From assembly GCA_030267565.1 (NCBI GenBank), contig BRXU01000013.1, forward strand, positions 1,652,001 through 1,716,000: DNA of 64,000 bases. Direction: 5' to 3'. This DNA is from Pleodorina starrii (taxonomy: Eukaryota > Chlorophyta > Chlorophyceae > Chlamydomonadales > Volvocaceae). Numbering within the stretch: position 1 is the stretch's first letter; each line of letters begins with the position of its first letter. Under the pieces are notes generated by a model that made no database searches, had not been told where the DNA came from, and saw only the letters and a list, made by a program, of their open reading frames with translations. This document shows, in pieces, positions 22,879-36,400 of this stretch. Position numbers and translations under genes: made by a program.

Positions 22879-25800
22879 ATCAAATTCCAGGGCCTTGGCC
22901 TACCGACCTTCTGGCCATGCGCGCTCACAGGTGGAGCAGTTTCCAAGGGGCCCTCGCCATCACACACGCACCGCATGAAATCCATGACCCCAAGGCCCTG
23001 CTTACAGCCTGCCTGCCGTCGCGGCAAGCATACGGTACGTTACATGACCCCCAAGGCGCCGTTGCGCGCCTTCTTTCCATGCCCGCACACGCCGGCCGGC
23101 GGCGGCCGCCGGCTTTTTCCATCGGGGCCCCTGCGGCTATTCGCAAGTACATCTAGATAGGCTGAGGTGGCCGGGTCCGCCGTGCGTGACCCAGCCGACC
23201 CGAGCAGCGACGATGCACACTGCGCAAACCGCCGGCGGAAATTGGGAAGTTGCCTGCCCTCCCCCCCGCCGTTGCGTGTTACCAGCAGCACACCGGAAAC
23301 TGGCACCTCCTGGTTCGGCCACGGTGGCCGGGAAACGACAAACGACAAACGGGAGGGGCCCGGGACGGTTTCAACCGAACCAGCGTTCTGGAGGAGAAAA
23401 CAAGCAACCGAATTCCCGCGCATCGGGTGGAGAACACAGAATTTGAAATCGAGTTGGTTGGCTTCCTAGCGGTGGTGAACGACGGCTATGTAATCACTGA
23501 CGGAATGTGTACAGCACTCACATACACACAAATGTACGATAAGCACACATACGCGCGCAAGTAGGCGAGCATGCATGCGCCCGAGCACACGTTTGTTGCG
23601 GTGGAAACAAGATGATCGCAGACACAGACACGCACGCACGCGCACACACCATACACAGCGCCCCTGCAGCCCCTGTCCAGGACGGGGCGTGCAGGGGGCG
23701 GGGGACAGCGCAACTCGCGAAATCAATCGACACAAGCGGAGCGCGCTCCGAAACACAGAGAGAACACTGCGAAAGTCCAGACCGGGTCAAGACTGAGCGC
23801 CGTGCGGCGTGCGCGTGAGAACCAAGCAAGGTCTACTGCCCACGCCGACGCCATTGCAACATCACCCTTCCGTGCCTCCCAAATCGTCCTATCCACTCGG
23901 AATAACCCCAGAGAGGGGTTACCAGTCGGCTGAGACATCCGGGCGCTTTGCTGGGGTGTGCCAAGTTGCCAGCCCGCGGGGAGTCGCCAGCCGGAAGCAG
24001 GCGCGCCGGATGAATCATGGGAAATGCCTGCCGTCGAGAAGAACGAAAGCCCAACACCACGTCCGCCACCGCAGCCGCCGCTGGCGTCCTTCCATATACT
24101 TCCTGGCAATAGCACCACTGTACAGACTGCGAAAGGCCATTTAGGTTAGGTCAGACAGATCTGAAACTGATGCGCCGCTGGAGGCCGCCCGTAAGGCCCG
24201 TACCGCGGCGCTACGGTGGTGTACCCGGCCGTGCCTTGCCGGCCAGCGGTCTTGGGGCCAGTTAAGGCCCCCGGTGCAAAGCGTTCCAAATGCGGACGCG
24301 CCAAACAACAATGGACAATGCCGATGCCCTGAAGTCACTTGAAACTCTGCCCTCACGATGAGCTGGCAGATGGCAGCAAAAGAATAACCTACCGGCGAAA
24401 GCCGCGTCAGTCAATCATAGTCGTACAGAGGACATGCCTCACGAAGTCTGGAACCGCTGGCACCGTTCCCGGCGAACAACTTCTTGTTGCGCAGGCCGAA
24501 ATCGAAACGGAAACCCCAGGGCCCATGAAAACTCATAACGTTATAAATTAAGCCCAAACGACGTTGACTCTACAAGGCACATTGCATACCACAAACGCTA
24601 TTAGTAATAAGATATCGGCAAGCCCCAGACCACCAACCGCTAAACAACCGTTATCCTTGCGACACAACAACTTTTTTGATTCCACCAAAATTCCACCAAA
24701 GTGGCCCGCACCCCAAAGGCGCCACACAGAAACTTCTGCCAAGGCTGAATACAACTAACCGGCGACCCGATCGGCGCAAATGCTGACATCGTGAACAGCT
24801 AGCTTTATCTACAATCTGGACGGACGAAATCAAAGTTCCAGATAATTGGGCTCCTCTCATCAGCAGCTGGCAATGGCTGCTACGGGTGCGAAAACCGCAT
24901 CAGCTCACCTTTTCGAAGCGGCTGCAGTTCCCTACGGCGAGCAAGTCCGTCCAACTTGGCCCGCCACGCCGCACCCCGCAGACCACTACTACCGCCATCC
25001 ACCGCCACCTCCTCCACGCGCGCGCACAGTGCCAGGCGCCGGCCGCCAAGCGCACAGCAAGGAGGGCGAGACGCGAGAACATGCTGCAGCAGTCCATCAG
25101 TTCATCCTTCGTACCGGTACAACCTCACGCAGTCCTTGTCCCCCCACGCGAGCCTCTGAACACAGCCGGCAGCCGCGCACGGCCCCGCGCATCCAGCCCC
25201 AGAGCCCTCACTCGCCAAACCATTCCCACTCGGACAACGCGGACGCATCCGCCATCACACCTCAGCGCCCAGCGCCCCAACGGGTGCCTAGGGGAAGCGG
25301 TGACCAGAGGGCGGCCGCAGCCGTTTGAGTTCGGTGGCGGTGTGGCCGGGCAGTGGCCCCCCGCCTCCTCCATACAGCTAGACGGTTACCCCCAACCCCC
25401 AGTGGTCATCGGTACTGCGGTACACATTACATGACCCGCGCGACATTAATTTCATCCATACATGCATACTGGGTTGCCTTGAGGCCACAGCGGCTGCTGG
25501 CAATCGAAAACGACCGCGAGGGAAAGCCCCGATGGAGCCATTAACTCCCCAGCAGCCTTCGCCTCAACCCAAGCCAAGCCATGTCGTGGCACGGCGCGCC
25601 ACATGCAAGGCGTGGAATGGAGGCCGCCCAGGGGCCTGCCCACGGCACTCGACAGGGGCTCTGACTCGTCAGGAAATCCTCCAGCGAAGAGCCGCTTAAC
25701 CCGCAGAGAGGCGAGACGTGCGGCAGCCACACAGCTGCGCTAACGCCGGCCCGCCTCCCCCAAAAACCCCCTGACTTTGGCCCCCATGCGACTGCTGAAC

Positions 25801-27280
25801 TTCACTTTATGACATACACAGCAGTCACAGCGGGCGTATGTAAGAGGCACGTCCCGAAATCCCCCGACTGCTTGACTTGCTTGGGCGAACCAACAAACAA
25901 CAGGACAAACAGAACATGCCGAGCGACCCACGGGTCGGTTCGGCGCCACTCACGTGCTCCATCCAGAGCCGCTGCCTTACTCCTCACCACCGGGCCGGCA
26001 GACGTCCCGCAATGAAACGGCATCGGCGAGACAGGCGGGCAGGCAGGCAGGCATGCGGGCATGCACACCGCCGTCATTGTTCGTCTGCAGCCTTTCTTGT
26101 CACGTGCAGTCTCAAAAGGTGATGGTAAATGTACAAATGTGTTCTTCGTGGTCGCCGGAGCTCGAACGGGGGTGATGGAAACCCTAAAGCCGAAAATTGG
26201 AGGGGCGACAGCTGCTGCGGGTCGGCTGTAATGCTAGATTGGGGAGGAGGGCCGGCCCTGCGCGCGATCGTTTCGCTCTGCGACCGTAACCCGGCCACCA
26301 CCACCACCACCACGGTACCTCCCTGCTCGCTCCCAACAACAACAGCACCGCCAGCACAGCAGCAGCCCCCAGCCCCAGCCGCAGCTGCAAGGTGCAGCAG
26401 CGCCGCGAGACAGAGGGGTCAGCGGGGCCCGCGCAGCGCGTACAGCGTACGGTGTACGGCAGCTCAGCGAGGGTTTGGCGGCGTGGCGACGCAAACACAT
26501 GCCGGCGGAAACCAGGAGGAACGCGCACTCGCGGAATGCGCGCCGTGCGATCCTCCCCCCGGGTAGCCGCACACACAAACCGCCTTCATTTATTTACTCC
26601 GCCGCTGCCGCGGCGTCGTCCCCCAGCCTCACTCATGCGTCATGCCATGACCGTCGCCGACGCCGTCGGAATCGTCCCCCGCGACCCCCTCCTTGGTTCA
26701 GGCTTTGTCCGTAACGCCACCAGTGCGCGGGAGCGGAGGTGAGGAGCGCCGCGACCCTCAGCGGCCGACACTGCGCCCAAATGGCGTCCGGCGCCTGAGC
26801 CTGAGCCGCCGACTGGTCAACGCCGGAGCACAGCGCAGCGCTGCGGGGCACCAGCGACGCATCCCCGAACCAACCCACCCCTGTTGACGCATTCGACGCG
26901 ACCTACGAACGAACAAACGAACGAATGCACATCCCCTGCCGTCTCGACGCCGGGCGCGGCCCGCCGCGCGGCTGAGGTCGAGTTCCGTGTCCGCCCACCC
27001 GAATGCGGACGCCCGACATTGGACACGTGCAAACCGTTGCACGCGCCAGTGCAACGCATACCTGCTAGTAACACGGCCGGACACGAGCAATACGGCTCCC
27101 GCCAGCGATGCGACAGATGTCCCCCGGCCGGGAAGACGGAAGGGCGACAGCGAATAACGGCGGGCGCCCGAACCGCCCCCCGCCCGCCCCGGACCGCAAC
27201 GTGCCCACCCGCCCACCCACTTGCCCACCCGGAAGCGGCGCCATCCTGCAAACCTGCACGTTGCCATCCAGACCAAATAC

Positions 27281-27317
27281 ACGCCCACGCCCACGCCCAC
27301 ACCCACACCCACACCCA
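27281..27317 (+). repeat. (CCCACG/CCCACA)n hexanucleotide repeat
   Basis: Six or more units. It creates an artificial Gly-Val repeat on the other strand. Confidence 0.85.
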
Positions 27318-28695
27318 TGTAATAGCCACTATCACCACCTCTTGACGCCCCGCCCCGGGCACGGGCACGGCCGCGCCTACGGCCTAGCGCAATCTATCGC
27401 CGTCGGCGACCCACAAATTGCTAACCCTGCGCCCCCCTGCAACCGCATCTATTACAATACACTATGAAAAGCTGGCGCGGTGTGGGGGAGGGATTACCGA
27501 GACCCAACACTGGCCGCCTCGTCTTACAACCATTCCTAAAGAAGATTGTGATGAGGATAAGCTACATGACGCGCGCGACGCCCGGGAGACCCATGGGTCT
27601 GTTCCACCGGTGACTTCCCGCCGGTGCCACACAACCCCCCAAGACCCCCACGCCAGGCCGCGCGACAGAACCTCCGGGACGCAAAACCCTCCACTGCATA
27701 CAAGAACACTCCCCTTCGCTCACTGATTTCGCTCTTTCTCTCACTTCCCTCAATCCCGTTCCTTTCCTCCTACCCTTTCGATGGTGCGGTACGGATGATG
27801 ACGCGTCGCGGCGTACGGCACCCCTCTCCCCGCGCAGACCCGCGCGGGTCGGGGCAGGCCGCGTCCAGGGTCTGGCGTATCGACAAGCCAGGACACAGGT
27901 CGCTGCCGTGCGGTACGCTGCCGTACCGAGCTGGTACAATAGGCCGGCCGCCGCGCGCCAAAGGGCTCGGTTTTGGGCGGATAAACATTCGTGCCAGAAG
28001 CGCCACAGCTGGCGGCGGCGCGCTCGGAAATGCGGAGGCCCAAAATCCAGGGAGGCGCTCTCACGGTTCTATTTTCGATGTGGGGGATAAGTACTGCCGC
28101 AAATCGGCGGAAGTGTAACAATACAATGATTAATCACAGCGGTACGACAGCAGGCCGCTGGTGCTCGTATCGTGGCGCCACGCACGACGTCCCGAGGCGC
28201 AGCGCCGCCACCCGCTGGCGGCCGCGCACGCCTCTTCTGTTCGGCGCCGCCGCCGGCTCCGCCGGCCGCCGGCCGGCGCCGTGGCCGACCCGCGTCGTAC
28301 GGTTAACAATACTGGCAGTGCCGTACATTGCGCAGTGCCGTGCATGAGGCAGTGCCGCGATCCGGCACTCGCAAGTTCCCCACACCGGCCACCGGGGCCA
28401 CCGGCCGGTGTCGGGCGTAAGTTTCTCCTTTCGGGGTGTCCTCCAGGGGCGTCCTGCCGTCGCTGCTCGCGCGCCGTACACCCACACGAATGGCGAGGAC
28501 CATCCAACGACGAACCGCGTTCAATCACAGTTCCGTACGACAGGCAGGTGACGGCGTTCCCTTTGCCATTGCCGCAATGGAATGGACGGCGCCGGCCGCC
28601 GGGGCCGTCACCGCCGTGGGGCTTACCGGGCCTCCCTGGAGCTGCAGCGGCCGTCACCGCCCTGGCTTCCGCACCCCGCACCCCGCTCCAGCTCC

Positions 28696-28734
28696 AGCTC
28701 AGGCGCTAAGCTCAGGCGCTAAGCTCAGGCGCTC
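28696..28734 (+). repeat. Three tandem 13-bp units overlapping the kinase stop codon
   Basis: The unit AGCTCAGGCGCTA is at 28696, 28709 and 28722, the last copy ending in C. The kinase stop codon (28725-28727) is inside the third unit. Confidence 0.9.
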
Positions 28735-31700
28735 AGCCAGGGGTGACGCAGGAGCTCCAGGGCAGTGGGCCGGTCGCCAGGGCTCTCGGAGAGGCTCGCC
28801 AGAATGAAGTCCCGTGATGCCTGGGACAGCGAGGCGGGGAAGTGCAGCGTCCGCGACGAAGCCGCGGTGGCCAGGAAGCGACCCACTCCGTCGCTGCGCT
28901 GCTGCGAAAGCCGGCCGGATGCGGCGGCGCCGTGCGGCGAGCCCACCATTGGCGTGAAGCCCACCAGCAACTCGTACGACAGCACGCCCGCCGCCCAGAC
29001 GTCTGCGTGGGGTGGGCGGCAGTGCATCGAGGGTAGGGCGTCGGAAAGGGATGGTGCTGGTGGTGGTGGTGGAGAGCGAGATGGGGCAGAGCTAAGGGCC
29101 GAAGTGAGGGCTGAAGCAAGGGCTGAAGTAGGGCTGAAGTCTTAGGCGTAAAATTTCAAGGCGGGATGGAAGGGTGCGCCGGGTGAGGGGCGGGCGCTTG
29201 CACTGGGCCCGAAATACAGTGCGGGAAATCCGATAAGGCGAGGTACGGTAAAGTACACCGGACTGGGTCCGCGGGATTGGGGTTGGAAACGTGAACATTG
29301 TGAAGTTGGGTGCGCCCTTTGGCTCCACTAGTTGACTTGCCTACGGCGGAGGTGTAGGCGAGCGCGGCGTTGTCCTTGTTGTCATTGGGCTCCGCCTTGA
29401 GCGGGCAGCGCGACACCTCGGGCGCCATGTAGTCTATGGTGCCGGCCCGCGTCACGGCGCGCTCGTCGTTCATGTTGATGGAGACGCCAAAGTCCGCGAT
29501 CTTCAGGACCCACAGCTCGTTGTACAGGATGTTCTCCGGCTGTGAAGAAAGTATCAAAACAGCAAGGAATTAATTAACCATACGGTTTTTGATTTGTTAT
29601 GATTTGATATTTGCACGGAGAAACTTCAACGACGCAAAAAACGACAGGCGCTCGACAGGTACTCTAAGCTGGGTAGAAAGCCGCGACGCGAAAATTAGTC
29701 ATTATCCGGCGACGAGTCCTCTCCTGCCTGATCTGCCCGTCCTAGACTTCCTGGTTTGATGAAGAAATATATCAGATTAAACAGCCGCTGTTTGGAAGCC
29801 GCTAGAGCGTCTGCCGCTGGGTCGCCTTGATGGTTCACCTTGATGTCGCGGTGGCAGATGCCCTTGCTGTGCAGGTAGGCCAGCGCATCCAGGAACGGCC
29901 GCATCACCAGCTCCGAAACCTGCCGCGGAGCAGAGAAACAACCGCAGAAAGCAGGAAACGGAAACAGAGCAGAAAGCCTCCATCGCCCAAGTCCGGAAGG
30001 AGGAACGTCTCAGGCGTAGAACGGGGTAATGCGGAGAAGCGCGAAACGCCTCATGGAGTGGTGAGGGCGAATACCCCGCGTGCTACCCGCGCAGCGGACA
30101 AGACTTCCTCTAAAGTCTAAAACCTTCAGCCACTCAGCTCTGCAACGCCTGGACACAAACCTCGCGCGGCTTGCGCGCGGCCTCGACCCCCGCATGCTTG
30201 GCGCGCGCAGGAGACGGGCGGCGCGTGCCGACTGCGATATGCGAGAAGCGACACACGTCGCGCAATCTCGCGCGGCGGCGACGACCGCACAAAGCATGTA
30301 CGGCACAACCTTGCTGCGCGGTGTGCCGTACCTGCTCCTCCGTCATCCTGCCGCCCATCTGCCTCAGCAGGTGGAACAGGTCGCCCCTGGCTGCGTACTC
30401 CTGCACCAGCACGATTCGGTCTCCGTCCAGGAAGGCCGCGTGCAGCTGCACGATGTTGGGGTGCACCAACGGGTGGTGCAGCTCGATCTCACGCTGCAAT
30501 GGGAGGATGTATAGCGGCGAAGGGACGAAGACGGGGGGAAGGTTACAAGAAGGGACACACGCCCCAAACGAGCGGGCAAAAGGCAGGAGGCGACAGCAGC
30601 GGCGGGAAGTCAGGTGGAGGTCGCTGGAGGCGACAGCAGCGGCAAGGACAGGCGGTTCAAGTCGCTCCGTGTTTGAAAACCTATTCCGCAATGTCCCCCA
30701 GCAATGGCGGCAAGCGGCGGCAGCGGCGGCAGCTGTGACAAGTTAAGGAAACAACTGCGGTTGTCCATAAACTGCTCAGCAACTGCTGCTGCAGCTGCTG
30801 CTGCAGCAGCCGGGGGGTTCGTGCCGTGCTCAGTGGCCAGGCACAATCCCCAAGACGGCGTCCTGCACTCCACTCTACGGGCTGGGAGGCGCTAGGATGA
30901 ACGGGGCATGTCTGTACGGCGCCTGCCGTACCTTGATCATGTGGACCACGTTGCGAGGAACGCGAGTTAGGAAGTACACCTGTGTGTGTGTGTGTTGGGG
31001 GTGTGGAGGGAAGGGAACGCCGCACGTCAGGAGGGGTCCGCTCCCGACACGTCTACAGGTACGTTGCTGCAAACACACGGGACCGCCCACTAGTCTACAA
31101 CAAGCACAACACAACACATGTAACCGCGAGGTAACCACATGTGCACATATCCTACAACGCAGGCGCAGCTACAGGCGCACAGCTACAGGCACGCAGCGGC
31201 CCACCGCCGCCTCCTCCACCGACATCACCACACGTGAAACACGAGCCGCGCCCTGCGGCTTCGAGCCCCGTGCGCACTGCGTGTCAAAGCAGGACAAATT
31301 GTGTGTGTGGTGTGTGTGCAGTTTTGCCAGGTAGCGCAGTTCGGGCCACCTTAAGAAGCACGCGGGGGGGTTACCGCACCGCACCTTGAGCGCAACCGCC
31401 ATTCCGCTCCGCAGACACGTCGCCTGTGTTTCCGAGGGCAGCGGGCAGAGGGCGGCGGCGGGGCAATGGTTGGCCTCAGCGACAAAGTGCGTCCGCATGG
31501 CTGATGCAGGAGCCGCGAGGGGATGCCGCTCCTCCCCGCGGTTCTGGGGACCCCGCAATCGCCGCCCCCCTCCGACCCCACCTCCAACTCTCTAACTTCA
31601 TCGCCGTACGTACGACAGGTTCGTACGCTGCGCGTGTTCATTGCCGGTTCCGGCGGCAGCACTGCCTAAAGGCGCGTGTCCTAACGGCGCGCAGCCGCTT

Positions 31701-33467
31701 AGGATGCGCACTTGGTGCAGGCTGCGCGCTTCCTAAGCCTCCCCGACAGGCGCGGCGCCGCCCCTCTGCGCCCTGGCAGCACAACTGCCGCTAGCGGCGG
31801 GTGCCGTGCTGGGAAGGTCCTCCTCCCGGGTGCTCCCCGCTAGCGCCAGCAGGGCACCTTCCATGGCAGGACGGGCACGAGGTGCGACCCTCCCTCCAAC
31901 CCTCCAACTCTCTCCCTAGAGGTTTGGAAATTCCTGGGTGGGGGCTGCGCAGCGCCGCACCTTGTAGACACTGCACGCGAAGCATTAAACGGCGGCCGTG
32001 CGCGGGTGGACGCCGGTTTGGGAGGTTGGCAAGCGGCAGGGGCGGAGAGGCAGGGAAAGGTAAGAAATGGAAACCACGGAATGGGAAGGATGAAGTCAAT
32101 CAAGGCGCGAAGATGGGTGCGTGCGTGCAGCCAACTAGTCCAAGATGCAAGACTGTTTCCCTGCGGATCGCTCCGATGTCGCCGTTTGCTGACATGCGCG
32201 GCGATAGTTGTTTTACCAACCAAGGGCATCCAGCATGCGCGTATCCAGCCTGTGCCCAAACTACAGGCGGGTAGTTGCACGCAGGTGGGACGCGGCGTAG
32301 CGGCGGATGCGGCAGGCCCGTGGCGCGCGCCGATAAGGCATTGACTGAGTGAACAGTGGTCACACGCGGTTGCTATCCCCGGGAGCCGGGACGCACAAGG
32401 CTGGCTTCAGTCTATCACATACTGTACCGGAAGACCTACAGGCCACCTAACGACGCACAGGTTCCAGCCATGGCTTCAAATCCACCGAAACTCCAGCCCC
32501 CGACCCACCTAGCCGAGCTGCCCTTGTAAAGGCGCTTAACCACTTGGTAGTCCTCCAAGCACCAGATGCGCCGCCGCATGGGCCCCGGAACCGCCGGATT
32601 AAGGGCCAGAAGGGTCGTGGCGGGCTGCGGCGGGGCCGGCGGCGGCGGCGCCAGGAACGCAGCGGGCTGCAACGGGGGCGCGACAGCGGGCGCGTCACCG
32701 GACAGCGGCGCCGTCGGCGATGCCGACTCGGCCATCGCCACCTTCTCCAGCTTCCCCGAGCCGCTGCTGACGGAGTGATAGGGCGAGAGGATGGCGACCG
32801 GGCTGGATGAGGGCAGCAGTTGCTGTTGCTGCGCTACTTGATGTTGGTGCTCCTGGCGCTGGTCAAGCTTGACGTGCTTGAGGTGATCGATCAATGGCGC
32901 CGAGGACATCAGGACCTGCGGCGTTCCGCAGCTAACAACGCAGCGAAGCGACGTGGATTCGCAGGAGGAGATGGAGCTGAACTGCGGGACGGCCTCGCGT
33001 CTGGAAGGCCCGCGCCCAGCGCCCGGAAAGGGTGAGCACGGCGAGTGTAGCTCGATCGGCGGGCTGGCCCTGCCATTGCCGCCCGAGCGCAGCGCTGACA
33101 CCAGGCGATGATTTTGTGCCATATCCATATAGGACGGCGACGGGCTTGCTGACATTGAAATGGGCGCTGCATAGGGCAGGTCTGGTGTAGAAAGGGCATG
33201 CGCCAACCCATCTCGTAGAGAAGGGTCGCTGTCCGGCCGGACTTCCACAGCACCAGCGCTCACAGATGAACTTCCAGAAAAGAGAGTGGAGAGGCGCTTC
33301 AGGCCCTTGAGCAGGCTGCTCCGTTTTTTCCCACTGCCAGGGCTCGCACCAGCGGGGGCCAGAGAGCCGTCCGAGCAGGGCACGTCCACGGCTTCAGAGC
33401 TTTTGATGTTAATGTGAGATGACGACCCAAACCTACTCAAGGTTTGTGTCGCTCCTACCCCCAGCAT
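28725..33467 (-). CDS. Aurora-like Ser/Thr protein kinase
   Basis: Eight exons: 33467-32509, 31970-31961, 31423-31385, 30979-30932, 30493-30332, 29919-29839, 29539-29341, 29002-28725. They sum to 1,776 nt, giving 591 residues. The first ~305 residues are a Ser/Pro/Gln-rich extension with a basic patch (KKRSSLLKGLKRL). The catalytic domain runs from about 310 to the end. The nucleotide loop is GSSASVYKA (degenerate), the catalytic Lys is in AVALK (336), HRDIKPENIL is at 429-438, DFG at 449-451 and APE at 472-474. The long insert after APE (CPLKAEPNDNKDNAALAYTS) followed by AVDVWAAGVLSYELLVG is what I remember of Chlamydomonas Aurora-like kinases such as CALK, which act in flagellar signalling and cell division. 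All catalytic residues are present, so it should be active. Exon 2 is only 10 nt and intron 7 is GC-AG; both are required for the frame. The start is the first ATG of the exon; the frame stays open upstream to 33540. Confidence 0.85.
29003..29340 (-). other. GC-AG intron of the kinase
   Basis: The donor is CCGTAG|GCAAGT, a perfect GC-type donor; the acceptor is CACGCAG|ACG. Splicing gives YTSAVDVWAAG without a gap. No GT donor nearby has the right phase. Confidence 0.75.
31961..31970 (-). other. 10-nt micro-exon of the kinase
   Basis: The minus strand reads GTGCAG|TGTCTACAAG|GTGCGG. Inserted between the flanking exons it completes GSSA-SVYK-ATCL, the expected first strands of a kinase N-lobe. 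Without it the frame is lost. Confidence 0.8.
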
Positions 33468-36400
33468 TGTAAATGCTTGGCGATACACAAGTCCGAACTG
33501 GGGCTTTCGCTGATGAGGGCCCGGGCCGCCCTTGCACTGCAATTCATAACAAGGAATAAGATAGATGTCAGGGGCTCAAGGGTTCGCATACGCCAATGGA
33601 GATAAAAAACGCGGCTCAGTTACTAGGTTGCGCACCGCACATTTAATCCCGATTTCCCAAAGGGCCCTCACACCGTATACGGGTCGTGTGGGCAAATATT
33701 CAAGGCTCTAATAACTCACCTCCCCTCGATATGTTTAGATTCTTCACAAATGGACAGTTTGGCAGCAAAGCCCCAAAAGATGCAGCGGATATGCGCTTAC
33801 GGGCTGGGGCAAATCTGAAACGATGCCCTCTAATCCAGGAAGGGTAGTCAGCTACACATTAGCCTGAAAGGGCGAGGCAAACCCAACAGTATTTTAGTAC
33901 TATAACGTAAGTGGCCGAGCGTCCGTCAGTACAGCGGCCTCGTATCTAGAGTCGTAACCCGTATATTATAGGGAGAATAAGAATTATTTTTAAAAATTAC
34001 AATACTTGAATGTGGTTGGTGAATGGGGATTGCTCGCAGTTGCCCTTAGGGTTCAGGTGGTGGCGGCAAGGTTTCGCACAAGCTGTGACATCGTGATCGC
34101 AAGCCTTCATTATTAAGAATCAATCTTGCGTTCGTTTTATCTTACTTACCTGGTCATGTATAGCTCATCAAAGAGTTGTGTACAGTTCAATTGGATGGCA
34201 TCGTGGCGCCTCGGCGCAGCAGAGTAAGGGCGCAGTGGTAACAAGGAACGGTGTCATGCGCATCTCCTAACAAGAATCATAATGTCATCTTCCTTCCTGA
34301 CAAGCAGATTGACGATGCTCTCGGAGTTCCGATATTGTCCGTCACTCCGACTGTCTCAGACAACTTCTTTTGTGACCCGTCGGATAATCTGTTGTCATTT
34401 ATTTAAAGGTTTTGTAAGGAATCAATCGGCAGCAAGGTACAGATTTGCATTATTTCATAGCATCATAGGCACCAGTAATACAAACGAAACGGCGTGGGCG
34501 CGCGCCGTGCAAGAGGTGTAGGGCTTGTAGGTAGGGTTACAGATGCCCCCAAGATACGGACGTCTTCAGTGCACCTGCCTGTTTAAGGAATGGAATCTTG
34601 GAAGTTAATATTACCTGTTTCCGTAGTGTAGTGGTCACGTGTGGGAATCGATGCAAACCCTTACAGATGCGCGGGATGCATTGCTCTGAAGAACAGTCAC
34701 AGCAATGTAAACACCTTTTATCCAGCTACAAGCGATAAGATCTCGTACATAACTACATATTCCAAGCCTCAGGTAATCTCCACGATGGTCTCATTTCGGC
34801 GGTGATGATCCGAGCCCACGCGAAAGCTGATGCTTGCCCCTAACAAAAAAACCATGGAGCTAGGGACTACTCCTAAAGGCTTCTGTCGCGCTCCAGCAAG
34901 CCGCGAACATAGGAAGGGGGGCATATACCGACAAAGCCGTGAGAGTCCGCGCATTGAAATGAAGGCGTCGGGCCCCAGCCCCGTTGGGAGGGCCCGTCGC
35001 ATTGGGCTTGGCGGACGCAATGGGAACGGCGTGACGTGACATTCCACGGCAGCAAACGTGCTCTGCGAGATCTAGCGTGATTTTGGATGAACCATGAGGA
35101 CCCATGAGGATCACCGGCGCATATTGCAACTGACACGGCTGAGGTCGAAGCCCAAACCGCGGGAAGCGGGCCCAAGCTGACAAGCGACTAGACCCTGAAC
35201 ACAGCCACATGTAAGGACAAGTGCCCGCAGCAGAGGGCTATAAACCGCTCAGGGGGAGGAAGCCGATCGACCCGCCAGGGCACCCATCTTCGCCGTCTAC
35301 CACCAATCAGACTGTTATGGCTCATGTATGTTTCGGCGACCGCACGAATTGTGGCGGGCAACGAAAAAGTCGTCGTCTTGATTGCGATTTGCATCTCGAT
35401 TGGGTGGCAGGACTTGAGGGTCAGCTTGGGCACGCGGGCATGAGCGGGCATGCACCATGCACGCGGCAACGTTGAGCGCATGAAGACGGAGGGGCGGTTG
35501 CCTTCGAGGAGCCTCCCAGGCCGGCCTGACCAACCGCCTGGTCAACCCGGCCGGTCCTGTGAACGTATCCCCAGCTGCAGCATTGCACCCGGCCTTGGCA
35601 CGAACAGAGAAGTACGCGCACCACCCGGCCACCCGGCCGCTTCAGGCACAAGAAACATGATCCGATGGGCGTCCATTGAGCCCTGGCTCCCAACCCGAAA
35701 GCCGCGACATGTGTCAATATGCGGCTCGTATTTGCATGATTAGCGGCAACGCTCAGTGCCGCAGACCCCACAGCATGCTCTGGACGGTGGTATGACGGGA
35801 CCTTTTAGGCTGGATGTTCTCCCCCCGGCGCCCAGCACTCCTGCCGTCGCACGTGTACCGAGCCGCGCACGCACTCCGCACGGCGACAAGACGGGCTCAC
35901 TAATATGGGTACTGTGGCTGGCACTTCAAGAGAGCAAGTTCAAGGCACAACGCGGTACTTGCTGAGGCGTGGAGGAAAAATGAGGCATGGAGGGACATTG
36001 GGGACATTGAGGCGTGAAGGAACAGTGAGATGGGGGCTGGCCCGGCGACCCACGAAGGTGGGGGGGCCGTCCTCGGCGAAGGTGGAAGACACAAAACGAT
36101 CTTTTGCAATCTCTGGAGCAATCACACACATCCAGTCTCTATCATCTCTGTTCGATGCATCATGCATTATGCTAAGCATGCGCGACGCCGGCCATGGGTC
36201 ATCTGTACGAGCTTTGGAGCGAGCCAACTCAAGGCCCAACGCAACCACGCTCTGTTGTGCTAAAGCGACACTAATACTCGTGAGTCAGTACGCGTAGGGC
36301 AAGCTCAAATTCCAAGTGCAACGTGAGCGAGTGAATTGGCTGCTATAACTGAGAAGTCTCCTGGAAAGGTCTGGCCCGTAAACTGCTTTCGCTGGCTCAG

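Larger units (their letters stand above)
22133..28724. other. Gene-poor stretch of ~6.6 kb
   Basis: I read all frames and found no exon chain with coherent codon use, splice sites or known motifs. It holds microsatellites, many short palindromic GTACGG/CCGTAC words (for example around 27900-28400) and, at its right end, the 3' UTR of the kinase gene. Minus-strand TGTAA candidates for the kinase lie at 27524-27528 and 27452-27456, about 1.2 kb past its stop. A weakly conserved gene or an old transposon could have been missed. Confidence 0.5.

Noticed and set aside
26758..27318. Minus-strand frame with a Gly-Val repeat
   Set aside because: Produced by the CCCACG/CCCACA microsatellite; no domain or splice support.
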